A stretch of 64,000 nucleotides of DNA from Lelliottia wanjuensis. GTDB taxonomy: Bacteria; Pseudomonadota; Gammaproteobacteria; Enterobacterales; Enterobacteriaceae. Position numbers and translations under genes: made by a program. Below, in pieces: positions 42,099-52,983 of this stretch (positions are counted from its first letter, which is position 1; each line of letters starts with the position of its first letter). Location: contig NZ_JASSOT010000060.1 of the NCBI RefSeq assembly GCF_030238365.1, forward strand, positions 1 through 64,000. The letters are read 5' to 3'. The notes under the pieces are model-generated. The model worked only from the letters and a program-made list of their open reading frames with translations. It did no database searches and was not told where the DNA came from.

Positions 42099-42776
42099 AT
42101 GAAACAGTTTTTGATTGCTCCCTCAATTCTGTCGGCCGATTTTGCCCGCCTGGGTGAAGACACGGCCAAAGCGTTAGCCGCGGGCGCGGATGTGGTCCAC
42201 TTCGACGTGATGGACAACCACTACGTGCCTAACCTGACCATCGGCCCGATGGTCCTGAAAGCGCTGCGTAACTACGGCATCACCGCTCCGATTGACGTTC
42301 ACCTGATGGTGAAGCCGGTCGATCGCATCGTGCCGGATTTTGCCGCAGCCGGTGCCAGCATCATTACCTTCCATCCCGAAGCCTCCGAGCACGTCGATCG
42401 CACGCTGCAGCTGATTAAAGAAAGCGGCTGTAAAGCGGGCCTGGTGTTTAACCCGGCGACCCCGCTCAGCTATCTCGATTACGTGATGGATAAGCTCGAT
42501 GTGATCCTGCTGATGTCCGTGAACCCAGGCTTCGGCGGCCAGTCCTTCATTCCTCAGACGCTGGAGAAACTTCGCGAAGTGCGCCGTCGTATTGATGTTT
42601 CTGGGTATGACATTCGCCTGGAAGTGGATGGCGGCGTGAAGGTGGATAATATCGGCGAAATCGCGGCAGCGGGCGCGGATATGTTCGTGGCCGGCTCAGC
42701 GATTTTCGGCCAACCGGATTACAAAAAAGTCATCGATGAAATGCGCGGTGAACTGGCAAAGGTAAGTCATGAATAA
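42099..42776 (+). CDS. rpe: Ribulose-phosphate 3-epimerase Rpe
   Basis: Rpe interconverts ribulose 5-phosphate and xylulose 5-phosphate in the pentose phosphate pathway. The 225-residue TIM barrel keeps the metal histidines and aspartates in [14 protein letters not shown] and DVHLMVKP, and the phosphate-binding VNPGFGGQ. The ATG at 42099 is six bases after AAGGAG; the ATG at 42093 directly abuts that site and is unlikely. It overlaps gph by eight bases. Confidence 0.97.
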   Translation: MKQFLIAPSILSADFARLGEDTAKALAAGADVVHFDVMDNHYVPNLTIGPMVLKALRNYGITAPIDVHLMVKPVDRIVPDFAAAGASIITFHPEASEHVDRTLQLIKESGCKAGLVFNPATPLSYLDYVMDKLDVILLMSVNPGFGGQSFIPQTLEKLREVRRRIDVSGYDIRLEVDGGVKVDNIGEIAAAGADMFVAGSAIFGQPDYKKVIDEMRGELAKVSHE

Positions 42777-43530
42777 GTTGCAGGCAATTCGGGGTGTGGC
42801 GTTTGACCTCGATGGTACGCTGGTAGACAGCGCGCCAGGTTTAACCAGTGCCGTGGATCAGGCGCTGTATGCGCTGGAACTGCCGGTCGCCGGTGAAGAA
42901 CGCGTGGTAACCTGGATCGGTAACGGCGCAGACGTACTGATGGAACGTGCCCTGACATGGGCGCGACAGGAGCGGGCGATTTTGCGCTCTGCGCAGGGCA
43001 AACCCGGCGTTGACCATGCGGATATCCCGCAGGACGAACAGCTGCGCGTCCTGCGTAAGTTGTTCAACCGTTACTATGAAGAGACGGTAGAAGAGGGCAG
43101 TTTCCTGTTTCCGGACGTGGTCGAAACGCTTAGCGCCTTGCATTCCAACGGTATGCCGCTGGCGCTGGTGACCAACAAACCAACGCCGTTTGTCGCCCCG
43201 CTGCTTGAAGCGCTCGACATCGCGAAGTACTTCTCCGTGATCGTCGGTGGCGATGACGTCCAGAACAAAAAGCCGCACCCGGAACCGATCTTACTGGTGG
43301 CCGGAAAACTGTCATTAGCGCCTGAACAGCTGCTCTTTGTCGGCGATTCGCGTAATGATATTCTGGCGGCCAAAGCGGCAGGGTCTCCTTCCGTTGGCTT
43401 AACCTACGGCTACAACTACGGGGAAGCCATCACGCTGAGTGAGCCGGACGTGGTGTTCGATCACTTCAAAGATTTACTGCCCGCACTCGGGCTTTCGCAC
43501 AGTGAACATCAGGAATCGAAAAATGACTAA
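42769..43530 (+). CDS. gph: Phosphoglycolate phosphatase Gph
   Basis: Gph dephosphorylates 2-phosphoglycolate, which arises from DNA repair of oxidised ends. The 253-residue HAD protein has motif [11 protein letters not shown], motif II LVTNKPT, motif III KKPHPEP and motif [10 protein letters not shown]. It overlaps rpe at its start and trpS at its end (ATGACTAA), so the three genes are probably translationally coupled. Confidence 0.96.
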   Translation: MNKLQAIRGVAFDLDGTLVDSAPGLTSAVDQALYALELPVAGEERVVTWIGNGADVLMERALTWARQERAILRSAQGKPGVDHADIPQDEQLRVLRKLFNRYYEETVEEGSFLFPDVVETLSALHSNGMPLALVTNKPTPFVAPLLEALDIAKYFSVIVGGDDVQNKKPHPEPILLVAGKLSLAPEQLLFVGDSRNDILAAKAAGSPSVGLTYGYNYGEAITLSEPDVVFDHFKDLLPALGLSHSEHQESKND

Positions 43531-44527
43531 GCCCATCGTATTTAGTGGCGCACAGCCTTCAGGTGAATTGACCATTGGTAACTACATGGGTGCGTTACGT
43601 CAGTGGGTCAACATGCAGGATGATTATCACTGCATCTACTGCATCGTGGATTTACACGCGATTACCGCGCGTCAGGATCCGGAAAAACTGCGCAAAGCGA
43701 CGCTGGATACGCTGGCGCTGTACCTGGCCTGCGGTATCGATCCTGAGAAAAGCACCATCTTCGTACAGTCTCACGTGCCGGAACATGCTCAGCTGGGCTG
43801 GGCACTGAACTGCTACACCTATTTCGGTGAGCTGAGCCGCATGACCCAGTTCAAAGACAAATCCGCACGCTACTCCGAAAACATCAACGCCGGTCTGTTT
43901 GACTACCCGGTGCTGATGGCGGCTGACATTCTGCTGTATCAGACCAACCAGGTGCCGGTGGGTGAAGACCAGAAACAGCACCTTGAGCTGAGCCGCGATA
44001 TCGCCCAGCGCTTCAACGCCATTTATGGCGATATCTTCAAAGTGCCAGAGCCGTTCATTCCGAAATCCGGCGCGCGCGTGATGTCTCTGCTTGAGCCGAC
44101 CAAGAAGATGTCCAAGTCTGACGATAACCGCAACAACGTGATCGGCCTGCTGGAAGATCCGAAAGCGGTGGTTAAAAAGCTCAAACGTGCGGTGACCGAT
44201 TCCGATGAGCCGCCTGTCGTGCGCTACGACGTGCAGAACAAAGCGGGTGTCTCCAACCTGCTGGATATCCTCTCCGGTGTCACCGGGCAGAGCATTCCTG
44301 AGCTCGAGCAGCACTTCGAAGGCAAAATGTATGGTCATCTGAAGGGTGAAGTGGCTGACGCCGTTTCCGGCATGCTGACCGACCTGCAGGAGCGCTATCA
44401 CCGTTTCCGTAATGACGAAGCTTTCCTGAACCAGGTGATGCGCGACGGCGCGGACAAAGCCAGCGCACGTGCGTCTGAAACCCTGAAAGCGGTGTACCAG
44501 GCGATTGGGTTTGTGGGTAAGCCTTAA
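43523..44527 (+). CDS. trpS: Tryptophanyl-tRNA synthetase TrpS
   Basis: TrpS charges tRNA-Trp. The 334-residue class I synthetase has the HIGH-like TIGNYMG near residues 17-23 and the KMSKS loop (KKMSKSDDN). It equals the E. coli length. The start at 43523 overlaps the gph stop. It is the last gene of the aroK-trpS run; two REP elements and a strong terminator follow. Confidence 0.97.
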   Translation: MTKPIVFSGAQPSGELTIGNYMGALRQWVNMQDDYHCIYCIVDLHAITARQDPEKLRKATLDTLALYLACGIDPEKSTIFVQSHVPEHAQLGWALNCYTYFGELSRMTQFKDKSARYSENINAGLFDYPVLMAADILLYQTNQVPVGEDQKQHLELSRDIAQRFNAIYGDIFKVPEPFIPKSGARVMSLLEPTKKMSKSDDNRNNVIGLLEDPKAVVKKLKRAVTDSDEPPVVRYDVQNKAGVSNLLDILSGVTGQSIPELEQHFEGKMYGHLKGEVADAVSGMLTDLQERYHRFRNDEAFLNQVMRDGADKASARASETLKAVYQAIGFVGKP

Positions 44528-44533
44528 TGCTAT

Positions 44534-44609
44534 TGCCGGGTGGCGCTAGCGCTTACCCGGCCTACGAAACACATAGGTAGGCCGGGTAAGGCGTAGCCGC
44601 CACCCGGCA
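44534..44609. repeat. Pair of inverted REP palindromes (BIME) after trpS
   Basis: REP units at 44534-44565 (TGCCGGGTGGCGCTAGCGCT...) and 44577-44609 (GTAGGCCGGGTAAGGCGTAG...) face opposite ways in a standard BIME. They begin 7 bases after the trpS stop and precede the terminator. Confidence 0.9.
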
Positions 44610-44630
44610 TAAAAACCGCACCCCACCCAT

Positions 44631-44659
44631 AAAAAAACCGGGAATTTCCCGGTTTTTTT
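44631..44659. terminator. Bidirectional intrinsic terminator, trpS/yhfL
   Basis: AAAAAAACCGGGAA pairs with TTCCCGGTTTTTTT around a single T, giving a GC stem flanked by seven A and seven T. It works on paper in both directions, ending trpS on one strand and yhfL on the other. Confidence 0.92.
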
Positions 44660-44674
44660 GTACCTGCAAAAGAC

Positions 44675-44848
44675 TTACGGCTGTTCCGCCGCCGGGCCGC
44701 AGCCGCCGATCATTTTAGAGATCGAGATCGCAGGGTGCAGGAAGTAGTCGTAGCTACAGGTGTTTTTGGTGTTTTGAACGTGACCGGTGCAAGCCGTCAA
44801 AGTCGATAACAGGCCCACTAAAACCGCGGCCTTTGCCAGTTTAAACAT
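44675..44848 (-). CDS. yhfL: Small lipoprotein YhfL
   Basis: This 57-residue protein begins MFKLAKAAVLVGLLSTLTAC, a lipoprotein signal with the lipobox LTAC and the lipidated cysteine at C20. The mature part has three further cysteines (C31, C50 and the lipid C20) and the stretch CSYDYFLHPAISISKMIGGC, closely matching E. coli YhfL (55 aa). ACAAGGAAAG gives a ribosome site before the ATG at 44848. It lies downstream of cysG on the same strand, as in E. coli. Function unknown. Confidence 0.88.
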   Translation of the reverse strand: MFKLAKAAVLVGLLSTLTACTGHVQNTKNTCSYDYFLHPAISISKMIGGCGPAAEQP

Positions 44849-44997
44849 ACACTTTCCTTGTAATGGAGCATTTCTTTTGGATGTACAACGAGGGAATAAT
44901 GGAAAAATCCATTGCGCAGGCGGTATGTTATCGGCAGGCGTAAGACGGGAGTAGTCCAGTTAAGGACTACTCTTTGAAGAGAGATTATGCAGAGAAA

Positions 44998-46371
44998 TTA
45001 ATGGTTTGAGAACCAGTTCAGCTTCTCGCGCAGCTCGACCACGCGGCCGACAATAATCAGCGCCGGGCTTTCGACCTGCTGCGCCAGTTCGCCCAATTCT
45101 GTCAGCACGCCGCTCACGACGCGCTGTTTGATGGCGGTGCCGTTTTCCACCAGCGCCACCGGCATATCGCTTTGCATCCCGTGTTCCAGCAGTTTTTCCT
45201 GAATGGTCGCCGCCTGGTTCAGCCCCATGTAGAACACCAGCGTCTGTTTTTCCGCGGCCAGGTTATGCCAGTCCAGCTCGCTGCCGGTTTTCAGGTGGCC
45301 CGTCACCAGGCGCACGCTCTGGGCGTAATCACGATGTGTCAGCGGAATGCCGGAGTAGGCCGAGCAGCCAGAAGCGGCGGTAATACCGGGAACGACGGAG
45401 AAAGGAATACCCGCGTTACACAGGGTTTCCAGCTCTTCGCCACCGCGTCCAAAGATAAAGGGATCGCCACCCTTGAGGCGCACCACGCGTTTCCCTTTTT
45501 GCGCTTCGCGCAGCAGGATCTGGTTGATCTCCTCCTGCGGTACGCAGTGATATCCGGCGCGCTTGCCGACGAAGACGCGATCGGCGTCGCGGCGCACCAG
45601 ATTCATAATGTCATCGGAGACCAGGCGATCGTAGACCACGATATCCGCCTGCTGGATCTGCTGCAGCCCCTTCAGGGTCAGTAAACCCGCGTCACCCGGC
45701 CCTGCGCCGACCAGCACCACTTCACCGCGATGGTCCAGCGGCTCGGTCAGCAGACGCTCGGTGCTCTCTTCAATCGCTTTCTGATCCTGATTCGCCAGCG
45801 ATTGCGCCAGGCGATCGTTGACGAAGAATTTTTCCCAGAAGCGGCGGCGTTCTCCCACGGTGGCGAAGGTTTTCTTCACTCGTGAACGCAGCTGCCCCGC
45901 GTAGTGAGCGACCTGACCAAGATGCTGAGGCAAAATCGCTTCCAGTTTTTCGCGCAGCAAACGGGCCAGCACCGGGGAGGTCCCGCCGGAGGATACGGCC
46001 ACCATCAGCGGCGAGCGGTCGATAATCGACGGCATGATAAAGCTGGCTTCTTTTGGCGCATCCACCACGTTGCAGAATATACGGCGGGTTTCGCAGGCAT
46101 CGCTGACGCGCTGGTTCACTGCGTCATTATCCGTCGCGGCGATGGTCAGCCAGCAGGTGTCGAGCAGCGTTTCGTCGAACTCGCCCTGCACCAGCGTGAG
46201 CATCCCTTCTTGCGCCCAGACGGTAAACTGCGGGTCGAAGGCGAGGGCGTTCACCGTCAGTCGGGCACCGGCCTCTAACAGCAGGCGCGCTTTGCGTTCA
46301 GCGACATCGCCACCGCCCACCAGCAGGCAGTCGCGGTTGCGTAATTGACAGAAAATCGGCAGGTGATCCAC
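44998..46371 (-). CDS. cysG: Siroheme synthase CysG
   Basis: CysG converts uroporphyrinogen III to siroheme, the cofactor of sulfite and nitrite reductases. The 457-residue protein joins an N-terminal precorrin-2 dehydrogenase/ferrochelatase domain (1-202, with [14 protein letters not shown]) to a C-terminal SAM-dependent methyltransferase (about 216-457, with [15 protein letters not shown]). The GTG at 46371 (VDHLPIF) was chosen because AGAGGT precedes it and the length equals E. coli; an ATG 28 codons upstream is not supported. It follows nirBD, whose product NirB needs siroheme. Confidence 0.96.
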   Translation of the reverse strand: MDHLPIFCQLRNRDCLLVGGGDVAERKARLLLEAGARLTVNALAFDPQFTVWAQEGMLTLVQGEFDETLLDTCWLTIAATDNDAVNQRVSDACETRRIFCNVVDAPKEASFIMPSIIDRSPLMVAVSSGGTSPVLARLLREKLEAILPQHLGQVAHYAGQLRSRVKKTFATVGERRRFWEKFFVNDRLAQSLANQDQKAIEESTERLLTEPLDHRGEVVLVGAGPGDAGLLTLKGLQQIQQADIVVYDRLVSDDIMNLVRRDADRVFVGKRAGYHCVPQEEINQILLREAQKGKRVVRLKGGDPFIFGRGGEELETLCNAGIPFSVVPGITAASGCSAYSGIPLTHRDYAQSVRLVTGHLKTGSELDWHNLAAEKQTLVFYMGLNQAATIQEKLLEHGMQSDMPVALVENGTAIKQRVVSGVLTELGELAQQVESPALIIVGRVVELREKLNWFSNH

Positions 46372-46478
46372 GACATTACCTCTCAGGGGTGAACAGTTGC
46401 GATGATTACCGGAGTCGGACGCTCCGCTTTTTGAGTAGCATACCCGTAACGACAAAAGTCATACAGAAATTGGTGACG

Positions 46479-46507
46479 CTCACGGGAGGCGTTGCGCCTC
46501 CCGTGAG
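46479..46507 (-). terminator. 13-bp hairpin between nirD and cysG
   Basis: CTCACGGGAGGCG and CGCCTCCCGTGAG form a perfect 13-bp stem with a TTG loop, three bases past the nirD stop. The following U-run on the nirD side is weak (AATTTCT). It stands where E. coli has nirC, so it may end nirBD transcription or attenuate read-through to cysG. Confidence 0.75.
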
Positions 46508-46510
46508 GAG

Positions 46511-46837
46511 TTAGCCTTTCAGCTGCACCTGGCCGTCTTTGACGCGGACGTCGTAGTGCTTCACGGAATGACTATCATCTTCCATGCAGTGCCCGTCGGT
46601 GAGACGGAAACGCTGCTTTTTCAGCGGGCTGGCAACCCACAGTTCGCCCTGATGTTCAGCGATCAGGCCGCGAGACAACACGCTGGCCTCAAAGAACGGG
46701 TCGATGTTGCTGATGGCGAAAACCTGTTCGTCGTGGCGCGGGCGGAAGATTGCCACGTGCTCGTTGCCCAGCAGCGCACAGACGCCGGTTGCCGGAATGA
46801 TGTCGTCGATTTTGCAGATGTTTACCCACTGGCTCAT
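46511..46837 (-). CDS. nirD: Nitrite reductase (NADH) small subunit NirD
   Basis: NirD is the Rieske-like small subunit needed for NADH-dependent nitrite reduction by NirB in the cytoplasm. The 108-residue protein has the fold pattern (ALLGNEHVAIFR, NIDPFFEASVLSRG) but lacks the Rieske Cys-His cluster ligands, as in E. coli. Its ATG overlaps the nirB stop by four bases. Confidence 0.96.
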   Translation of the reverse strand: MSQWVNICKIDDIIPATGVCALLGNEHVAIFRPRHDEQVFAISNIDPFFEASVLSRGLIAEHQGELWVASPLKKQRFRLTDGHCMEDDSHSVKHYDVRVKDGQVQLKG

Positions 46838-49377
46838 ACGTTTTCCTCCACCAGAGTCACCGGAATACGCTCGTACGGCGTGGCCGGACGATGCTGTTCG
46901 CGCTCAGGCACCACCTGGACGTTCGGATCGCGCTGGGTGCTGTTGATAAAGTGTTTGAAGCGCACCTGTGCGGCTGGCGTGTTGACGGTTTCCGTCCACT
47001 CGCAAATCACCGCCTCGCGCAGGCGGGCAATCTCTTCTTCCAGATGCTCGTTCAGACCGAGTTTGTCGTCGATGATGACCGATTTCAGGTATTCGATGCC
47101 ACCTTCCAGGTTATCCAGCCAGGAGGCTGTACGGGTCAGTTTGTCGGCGGTACGGATGTAGAACATCATGAAGCGGTCGAGGTATTTCAGCAGCGTTTCG
47201 CGGTCAAGATCGGCGGCCAGCAGGTCGGCGTGACGCGGTTTCATCCCGCCGTTACCGCAGACGTACAGGTTCCAGCCTTTCTCGGTGGCGATAATTCCCA
47301 CGTCTTTGCCCTGCGCTTCCGCACATTCACGGGTACAGCCGGAGACGCCGAACTTCATTTTGTGCGGGGTACGAATACCTTTGTAGCGGTTTTCCAGCTC
47401 AACGCCGAAGCCCACGCTGTCGCCCACGCCGTAACGGCACCAGGTGCTACCCACGCAGGTTTTCGCCATACGCAGCGCTTTGGCATACGCGTGACCGGTT
47501 TCGAAGCCCGCTTCGATCAGCTGACGCCAGATTTCCGGCAGATCATCTTTCTGCACACCAAACAGACCGATACGCTGGGAACCGGTAATTTTGGTGTACA
47601 GGTTAAATTCGCGCGCCACGCGGCCCACGGCCACCAGACCTTCCGGGGTGATTTCGCCACCGGCAGAGCGTGGAATCACTGAGTAGGTGCCGTCTTTCTG
47701 GATGTTGGCGAGGAAGTTGTCGTTGGTGTCCTGCAGCGGCGTGTGCTCTGGCTTCAGAATGTAGTCGTTCCAGCAGGAGGCGAGCAGGGAACCGACGGTC
47801 GGTTTACACACTTCGCACCCGTAGCCCTGGCCGTGTTTTTGCAGCAGCTCGTCGAAGGTTTTGATGCCTTCCACGCGGATTAGGTGGTAAATCTCCTGAC
47901 GTGAGTAAGAGAAGTGCTCACAGAGGTTGTTGTTCACTTCGATGCCCTGTTTCGCCAGTTCGGCGTTCAGCACCTGAGTGACTAGCGGAATACAGCCGCC
48001 GCAGCCGGTCCCGGCTTTGGTTTCGGCTTTCAGCGCCGCAACGGTGTGGCAGCCTTTGTTGATCGCGGAGATCAGCATGCCTTTGGTCACGTCGAAGCAG
48101 GAGCAGATCTGCGCGCTGTCCGGCAGTTTATCCACGCCGATAGACGGTTTGCCACTGGAGGCATGAGCAGGCAGGATCAGCGCGTCCGGGTTTTCCGGTA
48201 GCTCGATGGCGTTCAGGACCAGCTGCAGCAGGTTGCCGAAATCCGTGGTATCGCCCACCAGCACCGCACCCAGCAGGGTTTTGTTGTCCTGGCTGACAAT
48301 CAGACGTTTGTAGACCTCTTTGCTTTCGTCGAGGTACACGTAGCTGCGACAGCCCGGCGTGCGGCCGTGGGCATCGCCGATCCCGCCAACATCTACGCCG
48401 AGCAGTTTCAGCTTGGCGCTCATGTCCGCGCCGGTGAAGGCATTTTCGTTACCGAGGATGTGGTCCACGGCGACCTGCGCCATTTTGTAGCCCGGTGCCA
48501 CGAGGCCGTACACGCGGTTGCTCCAGCTGGCGCATTCGCCGATGGCGTAGATGTCCGGGTCGGAGGTCTGACAGGAGTCGTTAATCATGATCCCGCCGCG
48601 CTGCGCCACGGCCAGACCGCACTGGGTCGCCATTTTGTCGCGTGGACGGATACCGGTGGAGAAGACGATGAAGTCCACTTCCAGCTCGCTGCCGTCGGCG
48701 AAGCGCATGGTTTTACGCGCTTCGGTGCCTTCCTGAACGATCTCTTTGGTATTTTTGCTGGTGTGAACTTTCACACCCATGCTCTCGATCTTACGGCGCA
48801 GCTGATCGCCGCCCATATGGTCGAGCTGTTCGGCCATCAGCATCGGGGCAAATTCGATGACGTGGGTTTCGACGCCTAAGTTTTTCAGCGCGCCTGCCGC
48901 TTCGAGGCCGAGCAGACCGCCGCCGACGACCGCGCCGCGTTTACTGCGACGCGCGCAGGATTCGATCGCTTTGAGGTCTTCAATGGTACGATAAACGAAG
49001 CAATCCTGTGTTTCTGAGCCCTTGATAGGCGGGATCCACGGGTAAGAGCCAGTCGCCATGATCAACTTATCGTAAAAAACGGTACGTCCGGCACTGGAGT
49101 GGATCACCTTTTCCTGGCGGTTGATGGTGATAGCGCGTTCGCCCACCAGCACTTTGACGCCATGCTTCTCGTAGAAACCTTCACGCACCAGAGAAAGTTC
49201 TTCAGCGGTGTGATGGGAGAAGTAGGAAGAGAGGTGGACACGATCGTATGCTTGACGGGGTTCTTCACAGAAGACGGTAATATCGAACTGGGCAGCGTCA
49301 GCTTTATCGAGAAGATCCTCAATAAAGCGGTGGCCGACCATGCCGTTACCAATAATAGCGAGTCTGACTTTGCTCAT
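46834..49377 (-). CDS. nirB: Nitrite reductase (NADH) large subunit NirB
   Basis: NirB reduces nitrite to ammonia in the cytoplasm with NADH. The 847-residue protein (E. coli 847) has an N-terminal FAD/NAD(P) oxidoreductase (GNGMVGHRFIEDL), a BFD-like [2Fe-2S] domain near 420-480 with repeated CxC/CxxC, and a sulfite/nitrite reductase domain whose cluster and siroheme cysteines lie in KTCVGSTWCRYG and SGCTRECAEAQG. The promoter carries an FNR site and a NarL/NarP 7-2-7 site. Confidence 0.97.
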   Translation of the reverse strand: MSKVRLAIIGNGMVGHRFIEDLLDKADAAQFDITVFCEEPRQAYDRVHLSSYFSHHTAEELSLVREGFYEKHGVKVLVGERAITINRQEKVIHSSAGRTVFYDKLIMATGSYPWIPPIKGSETQDCFVYRTIEDLKAIESCARRSKRGAVVGGGLLGLEAAGALKNLGVETHVIEFAPMLMAEQLDHMGGDQLRRKIESMGVKVHTSKNTKEIVQEGTEARKTMRFADGSELEVDFIVFSTGIRPRDKMATQCGLAVAQRGGIMINDSCQTSDPDIYAIGECASWSNRVYGLVAPGYKMAQVAVDHILGNENAFTGADMSAKLKLLGVDVGGIGDAHGRTPGCRSYVYLDESKEVYKRLIVSQDNKTLLGAVLVGDTTDFGNLLQLVLNAIELPENPDALILPAHASSGKPSIGVDKLPDSAQICSCFDVTKGMLISAINKGCHTVAALKAETKAGTGCGGCIPLVTQVLNAELAKQGIEVNNNLCEHFSYSRQEIYHLIRVEGIKTFDELLQKHGQGYGCEVCKPTVGSLLASCWNDYILKPEHTPLQDTNDNFLANIQKDGTYSVIPRSAGGEITPEGLVAVGRVAREFNLYTKITGSQRIGLFGVQKDDLPEIWRQLIEAGFETGHAYAKALRMAKTCVGSTWCRYGVGDSVGFGVELENRYKGIRTPHKMKFGVSGCTRECAEAQGKDVGIIATEKGWNLYVCGNGGMKPRHADLLAADLDRETLLKYLDRFMMFYIRTADKLTRTASWLDNLEGGIEYLKSVIIDDKLGLNEHLEEEIARLREAVICEWTETVNTPAAQVRFKHFINSTQRDPNVQVVPEREQHRPATPYERIPVTLVEENV

Positions 49378-49435
49378 TTTTGCCTCGATTTCTTTTCTAT
49401 TACTGCCTACCTTAACGATTCAGCAGGGGCACTTA

Positions 49436-49449
49436 TTGATACAAATCAA
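49436..49449. promoter_or_regulatory. FNR site of the nirB promoter
   Basis: TTGATACAAATCAA is a perfect match to TTGAT-N4-ATCAA. It lies about 60 bases upstream of the nirB start, as at the E. coli nir promoter, and should give anaerobic induction. Confidence 0.85.
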
Positions 49450-49462
49450 ATACGCCTTTAAC

Positions 49463-49478
49463 TACTCCTTAGTGGGTA
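49463..49478. promoter_or_regulatory. NarL/NarP 7-2-7 site of the nirB promoter
   Basis: TACTCCTTAGTGGGTA contains two inverted heptamers (TACTCCT and TACCCAC) two bases apart, the arrangement of NarL/NarP sites at E. coli nir, where the sequence differs by one base from memory. It sits just upstream of the FNR site and implies nitrate/nitrite induction. Confidence 0.8.
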
Positions 49479-49617
49479 TATCGCTGATTTGTCAGGATTT
49501 TTATAAGTCTCGGAAATAGCACGCTTTTCGCGAGCGTCTATTTTCTATACAAATTAGGGGCCTAATGATTAAGATGACGTACCCCTTAATTTCAGCCGCG
49601 TTTTTCGGGAGAAAGGT

Positions 49618-50934
49618 ATGACGACAACACCGCTTTGGCTCGTTCAGAATGTTCGGTTACCGGGCCGGGAAGGGTTATGGCAGATCGGCATTGAGAATGG
49701 CCGTTTTGCTGAGATCACCCCGATGAGCGACGCGCACGACGAAAGCTACGAAGTGCTCAACGCCCGCGGCGGGCTGGCGATCCCGCCGTTTATCGAGCCG
49801 CATATTCATCTCGATACGACCCAGACTGCGGGCGAACCGAGCTGGAACCAGTCCGGCACGCTGTTTGAAGGCATCGAGCGCTGGGCGGAGCGTAAGGCGC
49901 TGCTGAGTCACGAAGACGTGAAAGCCCGCGCGTGGAAGACGCTGAAATGGCAAATTGCCAACGGCATCCAGTTCGTGCGCACCCACGTGGATGTCTCCGA
50001 CCCGACGCTCACCGCCCTGAAAGCGATGCTGGAGGTGAAACAGGAAGTCGCGCCCTGGGTGACGCTGCAAATCGTGGCCTTCCCGCAGGAGGGAATTCTC
50101 TCTTATCCCAACGGCGCGGCGCTGCTGGAAGAGGCATTAAAACTGGGCGCGGATGTGGTCGGGGCGATCCCGCACTTTGAATTCACCCGCGAGTATGGCG
50201 TCCAGTCCCTGCACATTGCTTTCGAGCTGGCGAAAAAATACGACCGTCCGCTGGATATTCACTGCGATGAGATCGACGACGAGCAGTCGCGCTTCGTTGA
50301 AACCGTCGCCACTCTGGCGTACGAGGCGGGCATCGGCCATCGCGTGACCGCCAGCCATACCACGGCGATGCACTCTTATAACGGGGCGTACACCTCGCGC
50401 CTGTTCCGCCTGCTGAAGATGTCCAACATCAACTTTGTCGCTAACCCGCTGGTGAATATTCATCTGCAGGGACGTTTTGACGACTATCCGAAGCGTCGGG
50501 GTATCACCCGCGTGAAGGAGCTGCAGGAGGCGGGCATCAACGTCTGCTTCGGTCACGATGACGTCTTTGACCCGTGGTATCCGCTGGGTACGGGCAATAT
50601 GCTGCAGGTGTTGCACATGGGGCTGCACGTCTGTCAGATGATGGGCTATGGGCAGATCGACAGCGGTCTCAACCTGATCACCCACAACAGCGCCAGAACC
50701 TTTGGCCTGAAGGATTACGGGATCGAAACGGGCAATCCGGCGAACCTGATTATTTTGCCTGCGGAGAGTGGGTTTGAAGCGGTGCGCTGCCAGGTGCCGG
50801 TACGCTGGTCGATTCGTCAGGGAAGAGTCATTGCCACCACGCAGCTGGCGCAGACGTGGATCCAGACGGATAGCGGGGGAGAGGAAGTGAACTTTACCCG
50901 AAACAGCCCCTTTGCCGGTAGCAAAGGGGCGTAG
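49618..50934 (+). CDS. codA: Cytosine deaminase CodA
   Basis: CodA converts cytosine to uracil and ammonia. The 438-residue amidohydrolase closely resembles E. coli CodA (427) with an extended C-terminal tail. Metal ligands H62 and H64 lie in EPHIHLD; the catalytic glutamate is in HCDEIDD; further ligands are in [10 protein letters not shown] and [20 protein letters not shown] precedes the ATG. It stands without codB (the cytosine permease), divergent from nirB and ending four bases from the convergent tsgA. Confidence 0.93.
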   Translation: MTTTPLWLVQNVRLPGREGLWQIGIENGRFAEITPMSDAHDESYEVLNARGGLAIPPFIEPHIHLDTTQTAGEPSWNQSGTLFEGIERWAERKALLSHEDVKARAWKTLKWQIANGIQFVRTHVDVSDPTLTALKAMLEVKQEVAPWVTLQIVAFPQEGILSYPNGAALLEEALKLGADVVGAIPHFEFTREYGVQSLHIAFELAKKYDRPLDIHCDEIDDEQSRFVETVATLAYEAGIGHRVTASHTTAMHSYNGAYTSRLFRLLKMSNINFVANPLVNIHLQGRFDDYPKRRGITRVKELQEAGINVCFGHDDVFDPWYPLGTGNMLQVLHMGLHVCQMMGYGQIDSGLNLITHNSARTFGLKDYGIETGNPANLIILPAESGFEAVRCQVPVRWSIRQGRVIATTQLAQTWIQTDSGGEEVNFTRNSPFAGSKGA

Positions 50935-50938
50935 AGAC

Positions 50939-52123
50939 TTAGTGAGAAGCCGCTACCGTATTGTGCTGACGGTGGCGGGTCACAAAGCCCAGAATCAGAC
51001 ACATCACGAACACTACCGCGTACAGGCCGTTCGCCGTGTGCAGGGCCGCCAGCGGACCGCTGTGGGCGACGATCGGGCCGGTCACCACGAAGGTCAGCAT
51101 GGTGCCGATGGTCCCGCAGGTCAGCACGAAGTTGACCAGCTTCGGCGAGGCCACTTTGGTTTGCAGGGAGCCGAGCGTAATGATCGAGGTGTAAATCGCG
51201 CTGGAGAAGAAGCCGAGGGTCAGGATGAACCATGGCATATGCTCCGGTGATCCGTTGATGAACAGATACATCAGCACGGTCGCCAGGCCTGCCAGCACGG
51301 TCAGGATGCGCTGCAGATCGAAGAAGCGCAGGATGAAGCTAAATGCCCACATGCCGAACATGTACGACATCCAGAAATCGCTCACCAGTTTGCCCGCGTC
51401 GTTCAGGCTCATGCCCAGACCTTTGGCGTATTCCGGCACCCAGGAAATAAAGCCCAGCTGGCCAAGGATGTAGCACAGAGCCGCAACGGAGAGGAACAGC
51501 ACGCCGATGCCCCATTTCTCTTTCACCACCGGCTCGGCACTCTGCTCGGCTTTTTTGCCCAGCACCGGGAAGTCACAGCCGAAGGTCAGAATAAAGATCG
51601 CCACGTACACCAGGCCGATACAGGCATAAACCCAGTACCACTCGATGCTGCGCGCCAGTAGAACGGCGGCAACCATCGGGAAGATCATCCCCGCCATGCT
51701 GAAGAATGAGTCGGTGAACAGCAGACGCGCGCCGCGCTGGCGGCCTTCATACATATGGGTAATCAGGAAGGTCCCGATGGACATGGTGATCCCGCTGACC
51801 AGGCCGAGTACGAACATCGACGCCGAGAACAGGGCGATGCTGTGGCTGACCATCAGACCCGCCACGGCGGCGACCATCAGCACAAAGCCGAAACGCAGCT
51901 GCGTTTTCAGCGGCACGATTTCCATCAGCCAGGCGTTTAAGAAGATAGAGATCAGGATCCCGGCGTTCAGGAAGGTAAAGGTATTGCTCATGCTGGAAAC
52001 CGGTAACTGGAAATAATCGGCAATATTGCCCATTACCATCCCGGTGACGATCACCAGTGCGCCGGTGAGGGCGTAGGAGAAGAAGCTGATCCATGTGAGC
52101 TTGATGCGATTGCTGTTAGTCAT
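50939..52123 (-). CDS. tsgA: MFS-type transporter TsgA
   Basis: TsgA is a twelve-segment major-facilitator protein, named from tellurite resistance and selenite effects in Salmonella; its substrate is not established. The 394-residue protein begins [20 protein letters not shown] and has regular hydrophobic segments throughout. The ATG at 52123 gives the E. coli-like length; the frame opens 21 codons upstream without homology. It converges on codA with only four bases between the stops and no room for a terminator. Confidence 0.93.
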   Translation of the reverse strand: MTNSNRIKLTWISFFSYALTGALVIVTGMVMGNIADYFQLPVSSMSNTFTFLNAGILISIFLNAWLMEIVPLKTQLRFGFVLMVAAVAGLMVSHSIALFSASMFVLGLVSGITMSIGTFLITHMYEGRQRGARLLFTDSFFSMAGMIFPMVAAVLLARSIEWYWVYACIGLVYVAIFILTFGCDFPVLGKKAEQSAEPVVKEKWGIGVLFLSVAALCYILGQLGFISWVPEYAKGLGMSLNDAGKLVSDFWMSYMFGMWAFSFILRFFDLQRILTVLAGLATVLMYLFINGSPEHMPWFILTLGFFSSAIYTSIITLGSLQTKVASPKLVNFVLTCGTIGTMLTFVVTGPIVAHSGPLAALHTANGLYAVVFVMCLILGFVTRHRQHNTVAASH

Positions 52124-52391
52124 GTCTGCCTTATTTAGGTACGTAAAGCGCGTTGACCGCGCCGAGTGCGGGCAGATTTTAGTCATTAAAGTGATCTATT
52201 TAAATCTTTTCTGAAAATTATGATCCTCGTTGCAATTTTTCTTATGAGGTAAATCACCTTTTTACCCCCTGGATTCAACTGATTGGCCGGTTACAACTGT
52301 TTCAAATTCGTAAAATTAGGTAAAAGGCTGGCCTCCGTCCATACTGCTCTTTAGAATCAAGGCACTTGCCTTATTTACTGCGCTTTCTTAA

Positions 52392-52973
<582 letters not shown>

Positions 52974-52983
52974 GTTTCTCCTC

